Made by a program: the position numbers and the translations under genes
Shown: positions 28,683 to 38,008 of the stretch, in pieces
Position numbering within the stretch: the stretch's first letter is position 1
Layout of the letters: each line of letters begins with the position of its first letter
The notes under the pieces: model-generated
Told to the model about the DNA's origin: nothing
Seen by the model: only the letters and a program-made list of their open reading frames with translations
The model's database searches: none
DNA from: Hyphomicrobium sp.
GTDB lineage: Bacteria; Pseudomonadota; Alphaproteobacteria; Rhizobiales; Hyphomicrobiaceae
DNA: 64,000 nucleotides
Assembly: GCA_021732485.1 (NCBI GenBank)
Contig: JAKFUV010000003.1
Span: 62,001-126,000, forward strand
Reading direction: 5' to 3'

Positions 28683-29165
28683 CTAGATGCAGACTGGTGG
28701 CAAAAGCACCGCTTTGCCGCCGAGGGCCAGCAACGTCTTGATCGCGGCCGAGGGTTCGAAGGCCGATATCCGTATTTGCGGCACAGCGAGATCGAGCAGC
28801 CGTACCGTTGGCCAAGGCTGCGGCAAGCGTTCGGCGACTACGCCGTCTGGCAAAAGGTCGACAATCAGAACCACATCCGCCTGATCCGTCGCGTCGACGC
28901 TGGCAATGCCAATGCCGCGGACTTCGATCAGGCCTTTGAGCGAAGCCGGCGCGGTGGCGCTGAGCCTGGCGCCAATACGGTGGATGATCACTTGATCGTC
29001 AGCGATTAGGCGCGCGGGTTGTTCCACCAATGGCGATTGTCCCATCGCCAGACAGCGCAGCGCCAGATCCGACTTCCCCGATCCCGACGGTCCGCGAATG
29101 AGTGCCGCCCGGTCACCGACGGCGACCGCCGTCCCATGAAAGTGGCTAGAGGCGCCGTCCAACAC
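28683..29165 (-). CDS. hprK: HPr kinase/phosphorylase, short alphaproteobacterial form
   Basis: Phosphorylates HPr on Ser, here the partner encoded two genes downstream. The 160-residue product contains only the catalytic domain: Walker A GPSGSGKS (Lys31) and the ADDQVIIHR strand, with VRGIGIA replacing the longer HprK signature. It lacks the N-terminal half of Firmicute HprK, which is normal for this order. Start is GTG 29165 or TTG 29162, with GGAGG close upstream. It overlaps the end of chvG by 20 bases, which couples it to the sensor kinase. Confidence 0.92.
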   Translation of the reverse strand: MLDGASSHFHGTAVAVGDRAALIRGPSGSGKSDLALRCLAMGQSPLVEQPARLIADDQVIIHRIGARLSATAPASLKGLIEVRGIGIASVDATDQADVVLIVDLLPDGVVAERLPQPWPTVRLLDLAVPQIRISAFEPSAAIKTLLALGGKAVLLPPVCI

Positions 29166-31047
29166 CGCCTCCGCTCGCGCCCGCGGTCGGCAGTCGAACA
29201 GTGAAGCGGGCGCCTGTCATGGTATCGAGCGGACCGCTTGGCGCAATGTTTTCGGCGTAGATTTCGCCGCGATGGCTAATGACGATTTCGCGCGAGATCG
29301 ACAGCCCGAGTCCAGAATTCTTGCCGCGTTTGGTGTCGGTCGCGGGGCGATCGGAGTAGAAGCGCTCGAAGATCGCGTTCAACTTGTCAGTTGGGATCCC
29401 AGGGCCCTGATCTTCGATCGTGATCTCGACGCGCTGACCGTTGCTCTGGGCCGTCACGGTGATGCGCCCGCCTGCTGGCGAAAATGATAGGGCATTGTCG
29501 ATGAGGTTCGTGAAAATTTGACCAAGGCGGCCGTCATTGCCGATGACCGTGAAGGCGCTGCGCGGCGCTGAGGGATCGACGACCAGCCGGATCGAGCGGT
29601 CATCGTCATCGAGCATGTCTCGGAAAATCCGCGAGACGCTGTCAAGCACGCCTCGGACGTCGACGTCCTGCATCTCCTGGCGCGCCAATTCGGCGTCGAG
29701 CCGAGAGGCGTTGGACACGTCATTGATGAGCCGGTTGAGGCGTTTCAGCTCAGTTTGAATTTCATTGACGAGCTGCTGGCGGTCGGTGTCCGACTTGGCG
29801 TAAGTGAGCGCTTCGGCGGTGGAGCGCGCAGCGGCGAGAGGGTTCTTCAGTTCGTGGGCCACGTCGGCCGCGAACTTTTCGCTGGCTTCGATGCGCCGAT
29901 ACAGCGCGTTTGTCATATCGACGAAGGCACGGCCCATTTGGCCAACTTCGTCACGGCGATTGATGAGATCGGGCAGCTCTTGGCGCGCAACAATGTTGCG
30001 GCTGACGTGATTTGCGGCTTCCGATAGCCGTTTCATCGGTCCAGCGACCGTTCGCGCCAGCAGCAGTGAGCTGCCAACGGCCAGGACCAATGCGACGCCG
30101 GCGATTTGCAGGATGAGCCAGCGCTCGTCCCACAAGACGTTGTCGATATCGCCGGGCTTGGTCGAGAGCACCAGGACGCCGAGGACTTTTGACCCGCGCT
30201 TGATCGGCTCGGCCAGCGAAACGATTTGCTGACCCTTTCTGTTCAGCAGCAAGATAGGCGTTTCAATGCCTTTCTCGGCGGCATTCTTCACCTCCGGATA
30301 AAGAAAGCCATTGGCCGTGCCGAGTTCGCGGTAAACTTTCAGCTCTTTGTTGATCAGCCAATAGTGGAAGCGGGTCCAAAAATTGCGCAGGCGCGTCGAT
30401 TCTTCCGTCGTTTCCGTGGGCGGCGACGTCAGCGAACGGGTCGAAAACAATGCGTCGCTGTCGAGGATCAGCGTGCCTTTCTGCGAGTAGACGCGCGCGG
30501 TCAGATCTGCCGGTCCAACGACTTTTCGCAGCACGGCGGCGGCTTGCTGCGGATCCAACGGCAATTCCAGGGCCGCAAATGCGTCGTCGCGCTTGACGCG
30601 TGGCGGGGATTTTTCCGGCAACCTATCGGAATCGAAGACGGCCCGCTCGTTGACGGCGCGATACGCGATGGCTTCGGCGGTGATGCGCGACACCGTCTTG
30701 ACCACATCGACCTTGGAATCGACCAGCCAGCTATGATGCAGGCTTAGGTACAGCATCGCCATCAGCAGGCCAGCGAGGCCGATCAGGTTGGCGAATAGAA
30801 TGCGCCGCCGCAGACTGCCGCCGAGCCAGCGAGGGATCGGTTGGCCCGCCCACCAGATTGGTATCCGCTGTCTTGCGGCCGCGCTGACGGCCTGGATACG
30901 ATCGACCACGGGCTTTGGCAGAGCGAGATCAAACGCCGCCCTTGGCGCTGCCGGCGACGACGCGGCCCCGCGCCCGTCGGACACCGTCTCCTGCGAGGCC
31001 ACCGCCAAGACATCGTCCACGGCCAGATCTCGTGTATCCAGCGCCAT
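29146..31047 (-). CDS. chvG: sensor histidine kinase ChvG (ExoS family)
   Basis: An inner-membrane kinase that responds to acid and envelope conditions and phosphorylates ChvI; in the rhizobia it is held off by periplasmic ExoR. The 633-residue protein has a long cytoplasmic N-terminus, transmembrane helices at about residues 83-106 and 300-320 around a periplasmic sensor domain, a HAMP linker, and the H-box VAHELKNPLAAA with His398. The ATPase domain has NLIDNALSFSP, DQGPGIP and GLGLSIS. It follows chvI by 81 bases and overlaps hprK, the conserved ChvG-PTS arrangement. No exoR is present in this window. Confidence 0.95.
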   Translation of the reverse strand: MALDTRDLAVDDVLAVASQETVSDGRGAASSPAAPRAAFDLALPKPVVDRIQAVSAAARQRIPIWWAGQPIPRWLGGSLRRRILFANLIGLAGLLMAMLYLSLHHSWLVDSKVDVVKTVSRITAEAIAYRAVNERAVFDSDRLPEKSPPRVKRDDAFAALELPLDPQQAAAVLRKVVGPADLTARVYSQKGTLILDSDALFSTRSLTSPPTETTEESTRLRNFWTRFHYWLINKELKVYRELGTANGFLYPEVKNAAEKGIETPILLLNRKGQQIVSLAEPIKRGSKVLGVLVLSTKPGDIDNVLWDERWLILQIAGVALVLAVGSSLLLARTVAGPMKRLSEAANHVSRNIVARQELPDLINRRDEVGQMGRAFVDMTNALYRRIEASEKFAADVAHELKNPLAAARSTAEALTYAKSDTDRQQLVNEIQTELKRLNRLINDVSNASRLDAELARQEMQDVDVRGVLDSVSRIFRDMLDDDDRSIRLVVDPSAPRSAFTVIGNDGRLGQIFTNLIDNALSFSPAGGRITVTAQSNGQRVEITIEDQGPGIPTDKLNAIFERFYSDRPATDTKRGKNSGLGLSISREIVISHRGEIYAENIAPSGPLDTMTGARFTVRLPTAGASGGGVGRRL

Positions 31048-31128
31048 TCGCTCCCCATTCCAGCGTTACACGTTCAGCCCTGGAGGCATGCACCCGTGGC
31101 GGCCGATAATCGGCGGCCCGTTGCAGCA

Positions 31129-31833
31129 TCATTCCTTGAAGCGATAGCCGACGCCATAAAGCGTTTCGATCACATCGAAATCATCATCGACCTGCTTGAA
31201 CTTTTTGCGCAGCCGCTTGATGTGACTGTCGATGGTGCGGTCATCGACGTAGACCTGATCGTCGTAGGCGGCATCCATCAGCGCGTCGCGTGTTTTGACG
31301 ACGCCGGGCCGCGTCGCTAGAGCCTGCAATATGAGGAATTCGGTGACGGTCAGCGTCACGCCCTTATTGTCCCAGTGGCAAGTGTGGCGCTCGGGATCGA
31401 GCTTCAGTTTGCCGCGCTCCAGAACGCGCTTGCTCTCTTCTTCGGCGGTCGCTGCATCCTTTGGCGCGACACGGCGCAGCACGGCCTTCACCCGCTCGAC
31501 GATGAGGCGCTGCGAAAATGGCTTGGCGATGTAGTCGTCGGCGCCCATCTTGAGGCCAAACAACTCGTCGATTTCTTCGTCTTTCGAGGTCAGAAAAATA
31601 ACCGGCATGGCCGATTGCTGGCGCACCCGGCGCAACAGTTCCATGCCGTCCATACGCGGCATCTTGATGTCGAAAATACCGAGGTCGGCGGGCTCTTCGG
31701 TTAAGGCTTCCAACGCCGACACACCATCACCGTACGTGCGAACCTTGTACCCTTCCGCTTCCAGCGCCATGCGCAAGGAGGTGAGAATATTGCGTTCGTC
31801 GTCAACCAACGCAATCGTGCTTTTCTCTTTCAT
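31129..31833 (-). CDS. chvI: response regulator ChvI (OmpR family)
   Basis: A 234-residue regulator. The receiver domain has the acidic pair DD at residues 11-12, the phosphorylated Asp55 in [11 protein letters not shown] and the Lys in YIAKPF. The C-terminal winged helix ([16 protein letters not shown] to VGYRFKE) binds DNA. The start is the ATG at 31833, with GAGAGGAAC upstream; the longer open frame is leader. It is first in the minus-strand operon and divergent from pckA. PckA is a reported ChvGI-linked gene in rhizobia, so both may be controlled from the shared region 31834-32302. Confidence 0.96.
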   Translation of the reverse strand: MKEKSTIALVDDERNILTSLRMALEAEGYKVRTYGDGVSALEALTEEPADLGIFDIKMPRMDGMELLRRVRQQSAMPVIFLTSKDEEIDELFGLKMGADDYIAKPFSQRLIVERVKAVLRRVAPKDAATAEEESKRVLERGKLKLDPERHTCHWDNKGVTLTVTEFLILQALATRPGVVKTRDALMDAAYDDQVYVDDRTIDSHIKRLRKKFKQVDDDFDVIETLYGVGYRFKE

Positions 31834-32302
31834 CGGTTCCTCTCCAGCCCCGGGGGTGGGGCGTGCCGTGCCCGCAGCACGTTTCCGCTCTATGGCGGTA
31901 AGGTGCGCCAATTGTGGCACGACAGTCTTTGCAGCGCAGCGCCTGAACGACAACTGAATAGGCGACAGCCACCCGACCTGCAAGCAAACGCGGCAATCGA
32001 AGGTTGATTAGTCGGGGAATGTGCGGCCGAACGGCCGATTTTGATTTGGCAACGGTGTGGCAACAGGCGAAACTACGAATCGCAAATGAAATCCGCCGCT
32101 TGCCCGGTTATGCAGCGTACGACTTTGGGCGTTAGACCTTTGCACATCTTGAGCTGGCGTGGTCCACCGACTAGGTGATGCTTTCGCCGTTAGACTTGGC
32201 TTGCCCTGCTACGGGTAATACTCCGTGACTCTGGCGGTTTTTCCAGTCCACGCGTCGCCTGCGACAAGTCAGTGGGTGGTTTTAGCGCGATGAGGGTTTT
32301 GA
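31834..32302. other. 469-base divergent control region between chvI and pckA
   Basis: No credible gene is seen. The region must hold the promoters for the chvI operon (minus) and for pckA (plus). A short palindrome CGGCCGAACGGCCG is at 32024-32037, followed by T-rich DNA, and GGCAAC is repeated at short spacing just after it. I cannot place a sigma-70 -35/-10 pair with confidence. Confidence 0.5.
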
Positions 32303-33907
32303 ATGACCGTCCAACTTTTCCCGCTTGAAACCTCAGCCAAGATCCGGCGCAATCTCCATGCCAGCGACTTGGTCGAAATCGCCATTCGGCGCGGCGAGGG
32401 GCGGCTGGCGTCGAGCGGCGCGCTCGCGGTTGAAACCGGCCAGCACACCGGGCGCTCGGCGGAGGACAAATACATCGTTCGCGACACGGCGAGCGAGACC
32501 GCGATCTGGTGGGACAACGCCAAAGCGATGAGCGAAGAGCAATTCGATCGGCTGCTTGCCGATTTCATCGCATTCGCAAAACACAAAGAACTCTTCGTCC
32601 AGGATTTGTTCGCCGGTGCCGATCGGCAGCATCGTTTGAACACGCGTGTGGTCACCGAGTACGCCTGGCACGCACTCTTCATTCGCCATTTGCTGCGCCG
32701 GCCCGAGGCCGATGACCTGGCCGCCTTCGTGCCGCAGTTCACCGTCGTTAATCTGCCGAGCTTTCGCGCTGCGCCGATGTATCACGGAACGCGATCGGAA
32801 ACGGTGATCGCCTGTGACTTCACCCGCCGCATCGTTTTGATTGGCGGCACGAGCTACGCCGGTGAGACGAAAAAAGCGGTGTTCTCGTTTCTCAATTACG
32901 TCCTGCCCGAACACGCCGTCATGCCGATGCATTGCTCGGCCAACGTCGGCGGCGATGGCACGTCGGCGGTGTTCTTCGGTTTGTCCGGCACCGGCAAGAC
33001 AACGCTCTCGGCCGACCCGTCGCGCACGTTGCTCGGCGACGATGAGCATGGCTGGAGCGCCGACGGCATCTTCAATTTTGAGGGTGGGTGTTACGCCAAG
33101 ACCATCCGTCTGTCGAAATCGGCCGAACCGGAAATTTGGGACGCGTCGAACCGTTTTGCGACGGTGCTTGAAAACGTCGTCTTGAAAGGCCCGGAAAAGT
33201 CCCCTGATTTCGATGACAGTCGCTTGGCTGAAAATTCCCGCTCGGCCTATCCGCTAGACGCTATCCCCAATGCCAGCGTCGATGGCACTGCCGGTCATCC
33301 ACGCAATATCGTCATGCTCACGGCGGACGCGTTTGGCGTGCTGCCACCGATCGCCAGGCTAACGCCGAGCCAGGCGATGTATCATTTTCTATCCGGATTT
33401 ACGGCCAAAGTCGCCGGTACCGAGAAGGGCATGGGGGCTGAGCCGAAGCCGACATTTTCAACCTGCTTTGGCGCACCATTCATGCCGCGTCATCCAAGCG
33501 TCTATGGAAATCTGCTACGCGATTTGATCGCCCGGCATGAGGTGGATTGCTGGCTCGTCAATACCGGATGGACGGGTGGGCCATTCGGTATGGGCACGCG
33601 GATGCCAATCAAAGTCACGCGCGCGCTGCTCAATGCGGCACTCGCGGGCGATCTCAAAGATCAAACGATGCGCGTCGATCCGCTGTTCGGATTCAAGGTG
33701 CCGATCACGATCCCCGGCATGCTGGCGGGTGTGGACGCCAAGCTGATGGCGCCGCGTGACACCTGGGCTGATCCAAAGGCCTATGATCGCGCCGCTATCA
33801 AGCTGGCCGAGATGTTCATCGCCAACTTCGCGAAATACGAAGCGTATGTTGACAGCGACGTGATGCGTGCCGGTCCGGTGCTGCCCCGGCAAGCGGCAGC
33901 GGAATAG
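32303..33907 (+). CDS. pckA: phosphoenolpyruvate carboxykinase (ATP)
   Basis: Converts oxaloacetate and ATP to phosphoenolpyruvate, the gluconeogenic step when the cell grows on organic acids. The 534-residue protein has the kinase-1a P-loop GLSGTGKTT (residues 226-234) and metal site LLGDDEHGW, the Arg/His substrate block ([19 protein letters not shown]), and the C-terminal [13 protein letters not shown]. It is the ATP-, not the GTP-dependent, form by length and motifs. It is divergent from chvI, the arrangement kept in Hyphomicrobiales. ATG 32303 has GAGGG upstream. Confidence 0.97.
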   Translation: MTVQLFPLETSAKIRRNLHASDLVEIAIRRGEGRLASSGALAVETGQHTGRSAEDKYIVRDTASETAIWWDNAKAMSEEQFDRLLADFIAFAKHKELFVQDLFAGADRQHRLNTRVVTEYAWHALFIRHLLRRPEADDLAAFVPQFTVVNLPSFRAAPMYHGTRSETVIACDFTRRIVLIGGTSYAGETKKAVFSFLNYVLPEHAVMPMHCSANVGGDGTSAVFFGLSGTGKTTLSADPSRTLLGDDEHGWSADGIFNFEGGCYAKTIRLSKSAEPEIWDASNRFATVLENVVLKGPEKSPDFDDSRLAENSRSAYPLDAIPNASVDGTAGHPRNIVMLTADAFGVLPPIARLTPSQAMYHFLSGFTAKVAGTEKGMGAEPKPTFSTCFGAPFMPRHPSVYGNLLRDLIARHEVDCWLVNTGWTGGPFGMGTRMPIKVTRALLNAALAGDLKDQTMRVDPLFGFKVPITIPGMLAGVDAKLMAPRDTWADPKAYDRAAIKLAEMFIANFAKYEAYVDSDVMRAGPVLPRQAAAE

Positions 33908-33962
33908 ATGTCAGGTGCCCCAAACTGCGCGAGTACAATTGCGTTATTCAGCAGGAAAAACT

Positions 33963-34517
33963 CTAGCCTTTGACAAAAAGGCGTTTGATCGCCCGAGCAA
34001 CGTACCAGACGGCAAAGAATGGTGCGGCGATGGTCAGCACGATGGCGTCGGCGGTCAGCGTCACCGCTCGCCAACCCAGCGACGGCTTGGCGTCACGAAA
34101 CCGCGCCGGACCATGCTGCTCGCGTGGGTCGTGAACACCCGCGCTTTCAACCGCGGCAACGGCGTCGTTGTCGGACGTGCCGGGCACGGCGCTGGATTGC
34201 AGACGACCGCCATGCGAGGCGTTTTTGATGGCACCAGTGCCGTCGCTGTTCGCCGGTTCGACGCCCGCATCATGGTCATGGCGGCGTCGCAACGTGACAT
34301 GCAGCGGAACCGAGCGACTTACGGCTGCGGAACGGCTCGCGGCTCGCCGATCAGCATTTGCTGATAATGCAGCGCGAACTTTGGTGTGATCGAACGTCGG
34401 TGCGACTGGAGGCAGCGGTGGCGCCACGTGCCGCGCGGTCGATCTGCCCGCAGTTTCGGATCTCGGCACGCCTGTAGTCTCGCTCACGCTCACTCTCAAT
34501 AGTTTGGTGCTACGCAA
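33963..34517 (-). CDS. hypothetical protein with one C-terminal membrane segment
   Basis: An open frame of 184 residues. The first 145 residues are low-complexity (Arg, Ala, Ser, His, Pro) and look disordered. A convincing membrane helix, ADAIVLTIAAPFFAVWYVARA, lies at about 155-175 and ends in the basic tail KRLFVKG. A tail-anchored or single-pass protein is possible. I do not recognise a family. An overlapping plus-strand frame at 33867-34364 has no recognisable protein character. The membrane segment is the only positive evidence, so the upstream start is very uncertain. The flanks 33908-33962 and 34518-34720 show nothing identifiable. Confidence 0.4.
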   Translation of the reverse strand: MRSTKLLRVSVSETTGVPRSETAGRSTARHVAPPLPPVAPTFDHTKVRAALSANADRRAASRSAAVSRSVPLHVTLRRRHDHDAGVEPANSDGTGAIKNASHGGRLQSSAVPGTSDNDAVAAVESAGVHDPREQHGPARFRDAKPSLGWRAVTLTADAIVLTIAAPFFAVWYVARAIKRLFVKG

Positions 34518-34720
34518 CGCAAAAGACGCAGCACGTTGTCATCATCCGTAACGCAGTATGACGGGCAAAGTTCGGCCAAGATGAGATGCCGGCGAGAAAT
34601 AGTTATTGCAGACTGCGTCATAGTGCGTCCGACGGATGTGATGCAGACCGTTGTGCGCGTGACGATGTTTGCCGGCCTCAGAATGGCGCCGGTTCATGCA
34701 AACTCTGACGCTTGCGATGG

Positions 34721-35299
34721 TCAGGTCTTGAAATCGTTGAGCGTCAGAAGCGGATGAAACGGCAGCGAAGCTGTTGCAAAGGCGTCTGCTGCGCCATCCA
34801 GACGATCGACGATCGTGATCACCCGAACGATCGTGCCGCCGGCGGCTCGGATCGCCTCGGCCGCCTTGATCGATGACCCGCCCGTTGTTGTCACGTCTTC
34901 GACGATGACAACGCGCTTCCCGCTCATCGTTTCACCAGGTCCGAGCCCTTCGATCAGGCTCTTCGTGCCGTGCTCTTTTGCCTGTTTGCGAACGAAGAAG
35001 GCCGGCAGCTTGCGTCCGCGCGTGTGCGCCAGCGTCGCGACGCTGGCGGCGATCGGCACCGCGCCCATTTCGAGGCCGCCGACCATGTCAGCTTCGATGC
35101 CCTCAAGCTGATCGAGGATCAGCGTGGCGATAAGAAACGCGCCTTCGCTGTCGAGCATCGTCGGTTTCATGTTGAAGTAGAACGTCGATGTCTTGCCGGA
35201 CGCAAGTTTCATCTCAGGGCCTTCCTGAAATGATCGCTCGGCAACAATCTTGATCAGCCGGACGCGCGCTGCCGCTGTGTCTGGTGATGGTGTGCTCAT
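34721..35299 (-). CDS. pyrE: orotate phosphoribosyltransferase
   Basis: Joins orotate to PRPP to make OMP, the fifth step of pyrimidine synthesis. The 192-residue type I phosphoribosyltransferase has the PRPP-binding motif RVVIVEDVTTTGGSS and the flexible catalytic loop with FFVRKQAKEHGTK. The N-terminal SGKTSTFYFNMKPTML segment is the orotate side. It is divergent from the GT39 gene. pyrD, which makes its substrate, is in the same window at 60902 but not linked. Confidence 0.96.
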   Translation of the reverse strand: MSTPSPDTAAARVRLIKIVAERSFQEGPEMKLASGKTSTFYFNMKPTMLDSEGAFLIATLILDQLEGIEADMVGGLEMGAVPIAASVATLAHTRGRKLPAFFVRKQAKEHGTKSLIEGLGPGETMSGKRVVIVEDVTTTGGSSIKAAEAIRAAGGTIVRVITIVDRLDGAADAFATASLPFHPLLTLNDFKT

Positions 35300-35385
35300 G
35301 TGCGCCGCGCACCCCTTGCCTTTTTTTGCCGAGGATGCGCAATCAACCTAGTTTTCAAGGGGTGTCAAGCCGAGGAGGGCGGTTG

Positions 35386-37146
35386 GTGGCGGAGCCAGCG
35401 CGCGAAGTACGTGCGGACAGGGCGACGTGGCTGACGGAGCTGGGGCAGCACCGGGGGCGCGGGGCTCTGGCGTTGATCCTGCTGTGTCTCGCGATTTATG
35501 TGCCGGGCGTCCTGCGGCTTCCCGCTGTCGATCGCACCGAGATCGTCTACGCCGAGACGACGCGGGACATGGTGGCGCGCGGTACGTGGCTCGATCCGCG
35601 CTACGGCGACACGGTGCATCAGTTCCGTCCCATCGGCACATACTGGGCACAGGGCATCATGGCGTCGATCGCCGGGCCGGAATTTGCCCGCACGATTGCC
35701 GTCTATCGAGCCCCTGGCGTGATCGCCGTTACGCTCGCGGTCGCGGCTTTGTTCTGGCTGGCCGCGCCGTTGGTCGGCGGTCCAGTCGCGTTCATGGCGG
35801 CCGCTCTGTTTGCGGTCGCGCCATTGACGGTGCTCGTGTCGCAGCTTGCGATTACAGAAGGCCTGTCGCTGCTTCCCGCCATTGTCGCGATGCTGTGCTT
35901 GCTGCGGCTTTACATGCTCCGCGACGACGACCCCTCGCCGACCTGGCTCGCCATGCTCTTTTGGTTTTCGCTTGGTATTGGCATACTGCTGAATGCGCTG
36001 CTGGTTCCAATTTTGATCATTGCGACGCTCGTGGCACTGGCCGTCATGGACCGCGATTTATCTTGGCTGACGCGCACGCGGCCGATCATCGGTGTGCCAC
36101 TCGCACTCGCCATCGCAAGCCCATGGATCGTCGTGCGGATGATGCAGGATGGCGTACCGTTTTCGGGACTGGGCTTCAGCGCCATCCTCGAAGCGCTGGG
36201 CGGCTCGCAGGATATGAAACTGCGCGCCTTCCCGGGCACATTCGTGCTGGCGCTGCTGCTCGGATTCCTGCCGGGAACCGCGCTGCTGATCCCAGCTCTC
36301 TCGAAGCTATGGAGCGGACGTGATCAGCGCATCGCGCGCTTTTTGCTGGCCTGGGTCATCGGCTATCTTGCGTATCTCGAACTTCTGTCGTCGAAGCCCG
36401 GCACGTACACTGTGCAGGTGATGTTTCCAGCGCTTGCGCTCGCCGTCGCGATGCTCGTGCAAGGTGCAGACGGCGCGCCAAAGTTGCCGAAGTGGCACGC
36501 CATTCCATGGCCGCCGATCGCGGCAATCTTCGTGTTGGTGCTGTTCGTCGGCCTATTCGCTGCAACAGGCGCGCGGCCGGGTCTCCCAGCCATCGTGATG
36601 ATTGCAGTCGTCGCCACACTCTTTTACGTCAGCGCTGTCGACGGCCGCGCCAACCGTCTCGCGCTCTGGTGGCGCGACAGCGTCGCTGCGCTGGCATTGT
36701 TTGCCGTGACGCTGCTTGTTGTCGTGTTGCCGTCGCTCGACACGATCTGGCCGGCGCGCCAGATCGCCCGGGCCATCGCAACCGCGTGCCCCGGCGCGAC
36801 TGGTGTTTCAACTGGGGTACTCGGATTTCGCGAGCCGTCTGGCGTCTTCATTCTCGGATCGGCTCGTGCCCTGCAAACGCCGGAAGCCATCGCCCGGTCG
36901 AAACCACCGTTGCGCATCGTCGAAGCACGTTGGCTCGATCGCTATTCACAAGCGATGCAGGCGTCGGGCGCGTCGCCGGGCATTGAGCTTGGCTGCGTCT
37001 CAACCACAAATGTCATGCGCGGCTGCGGCCTGACATTTCGCATTTTCGGTGACGGGCTCGACGGCCGCTGTGCGCCCTTGGCTCATGCGGCTGCGTGTGC
37101 GCCCATTTCATCTTTGCGTGTGAAGTCCGATCAAGCCTGCGACTGA
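35386..37146 (+). CDS. ArnT/GT39-type membrane glycosyltransferase
   Basis: A 586-residue protein with about 11-12 hydrophobic helices. The first periplasmic loop holds the acidic motif DRTEIVYAETTRDM, in the place where ArnT and protein mannosyltransferases have their catalytic Asp-Glu pair. FRPIGTYWAQ follows. These enzymes use polyprenyl-phosphate sugars to glycosylate lipid A or other envelope targets; the acceptor cannot be told here. The start is set at GTG 35386 because GAGGAGG lies at 35372-35378; in-frame ATGs further upstream lack such a site. The C-terminal 100 residues form a soluble periplasmic region. Confidence 0.85.
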   Translation: MAEPAREVRADRATWLTELGQHRGRGALALILLCLAIYVPGVLRLPAVDRTEIVYAETTRDMVARGTWLDPRYGDTVHQFRPIGTYWAQGIMASIAGPEFARTIAVYRAPGVIAVTLAVAALFWLAAPLVGGPVAFMAAALFAVAPLTVLVSQLAITEGLSLLPAIVAMLCLLRLYMLRDDDPSPTWLAMLFWFSLGIGILLNALLVPILIIATLVALAVMDRDLSWLTRTRPIIGVPLALAIASPWIVVRMMQDGVPFSGLGFSAILEALGGSQDMKLRAFPGTFVLALLLGFLPGTALLIPALSKLWSGRDQRIARFLLAWVIGYLAYLELLSSKPGTYTVQVMFPALALAVAMLVQGADGAPKLPKWHAIPWPPIAAIFVLVLFVGLFAATGARPGLPAIVMIAVVATLFYVSAVDGRANRLALWWRDSVAALALFAVTLLVVVLPSLDTIWPARQIARAIATACPGATGVSTGVLGFREPSGVFILGSARALQTPEAIARSKPPLRIVEARWLDRYSQAMQASGASPGIELGCVSTTNVMRGCGLTFRIFGDGLDGRCAPLAHAAACAPISSLRVKSDQACD

Positions 37147-37209
37147 GATGCGCGCCGGCCGCCGCCGGATTGTGATAATCTGCCGATCGAAATTACCAAG
37201 GATGCCACC

Positions 37210-37899
37210 ATGTTCAATCCCGAACGCCCGCCCGAAATCACCGCAACCCGCTGGCTCAATTCCGACGGCAAGCGCACGCTAAAAGCCGAGAAAGGTAAAG
37301 TTGTTTTTGTCGCCGTAGCGGCGATGGCTTGTCCCGGTTCGCTCAAATATGGCTTGCCGCAAGCTATGCGCCTGACACGCGCGTTCTCGGACAAGCAAGT
37401 TGCCGTGCTCGGCCTGCACATGGCGTTTGAAAAATTCGACGAACAGACGCCGGACAAAGTCGCGGCGTTTCTTGACGAGCACGGCTTCACGCTTCCTGTG
37501 GCACTCGACAAGCCAAACGGCGAAGAGCTGCCGCAAACGATGAAGGACTATGAATTACAAGGCACGCCGGCGATTTTGCTGTTCGATCGCCAGGGCCGCC
37601 TGCGCCGCCACTATCTCGGTGCCGTCGATGATTTGCGCATTGGGGCCGAGATCATGGCGCTGTTGATCGAGGATAAAGATAGCCCGCGCGACACGTCGAT
37701 TGCGCTCGAACGCAAGCTCGCTGCGGCGCTGCTCAATCCGGACGACGACCATACGCACAGCGACTCGTGCGGCTGCGGCCACGACCATGCGCATAATCAC
37801 TCCCATGATCACGCCGATGAGCAAGGGCACGATCACAGCCACGACCATGCAGCTCACGGCGAGCCGGGGCATGTTCACGGTCCCGATTGCAAACACTAA
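37210..37899 (+). CDS. thioredoxin-fold protein with a histidine-rich metal-binding tail
   Basis: A 229-residue protein without a signal peptide. Residues 1-165 follow a thioredoxin/peroxiredoxin fold: the strand KVVFVAVAAMAC, a single active-site Cys in ACPGS rather than CxxC, the long helix, the cis-Pro strand LQGTPAILLFDRQGRL and the YLGAVDD turn. From about residue 178 the tail is packed with HDH and HSH units plus CGCG and a final CKH, about 18 His in 50 residues, apt for Zn, Ni, Cu or Co. The redox domain resembles TlpA-like proteins. Function is unknown; metal storage or a metal-linked redox role is inference. It stands alone between the GT39 gene and the HAD gene. Confidence 0.82.
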   Translation: MFNPERPPEITATRWLNSDGKRTLKAEKGKVVFVAVAAMACPGSLKYGLPQAMRLTRAFSDKQVAVLGLHMAFEKFDEQTPDKVAAFLDEHGFTLPVALDKPNGEELPQTMKDYELQGTPAILLFDRQGRLRRHYLGAVDDLRIGAEIMALLIEDKDSPRDTSIALERKLAAALLNPDDDHTHSDSCGCGHDHAHNHSHDHADEQGHDHSHDHAAHGEPGHVHGPDCKH

Positions 37900-38008
37900 T
37901 TTCCTCGGCGTCGGCGAGCGCCGATGCCGCGAAAATCCGCCTTCATTCCGGCCCCCGAATCGGTCTTTTGTCGCAGCTGCAAGACGAGCGGCAGTGAGGG
38001 GATAAGCA

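Noticed and set aside
33867-34364. 165-residue plus-strand frame after pckA
   Set aside because: Overlaps the pckA end and the opposite-strand frame that has a membrane helix; its own composition shows no protein character.
35427-36323. 298-residue plus-strand frame inside the GT39 gene
   Set aside because: Arg/Gly/His-rich shadow of the correct frame, with no domain; the overlapping frame encodes a clear membrane glycosyltransferase.
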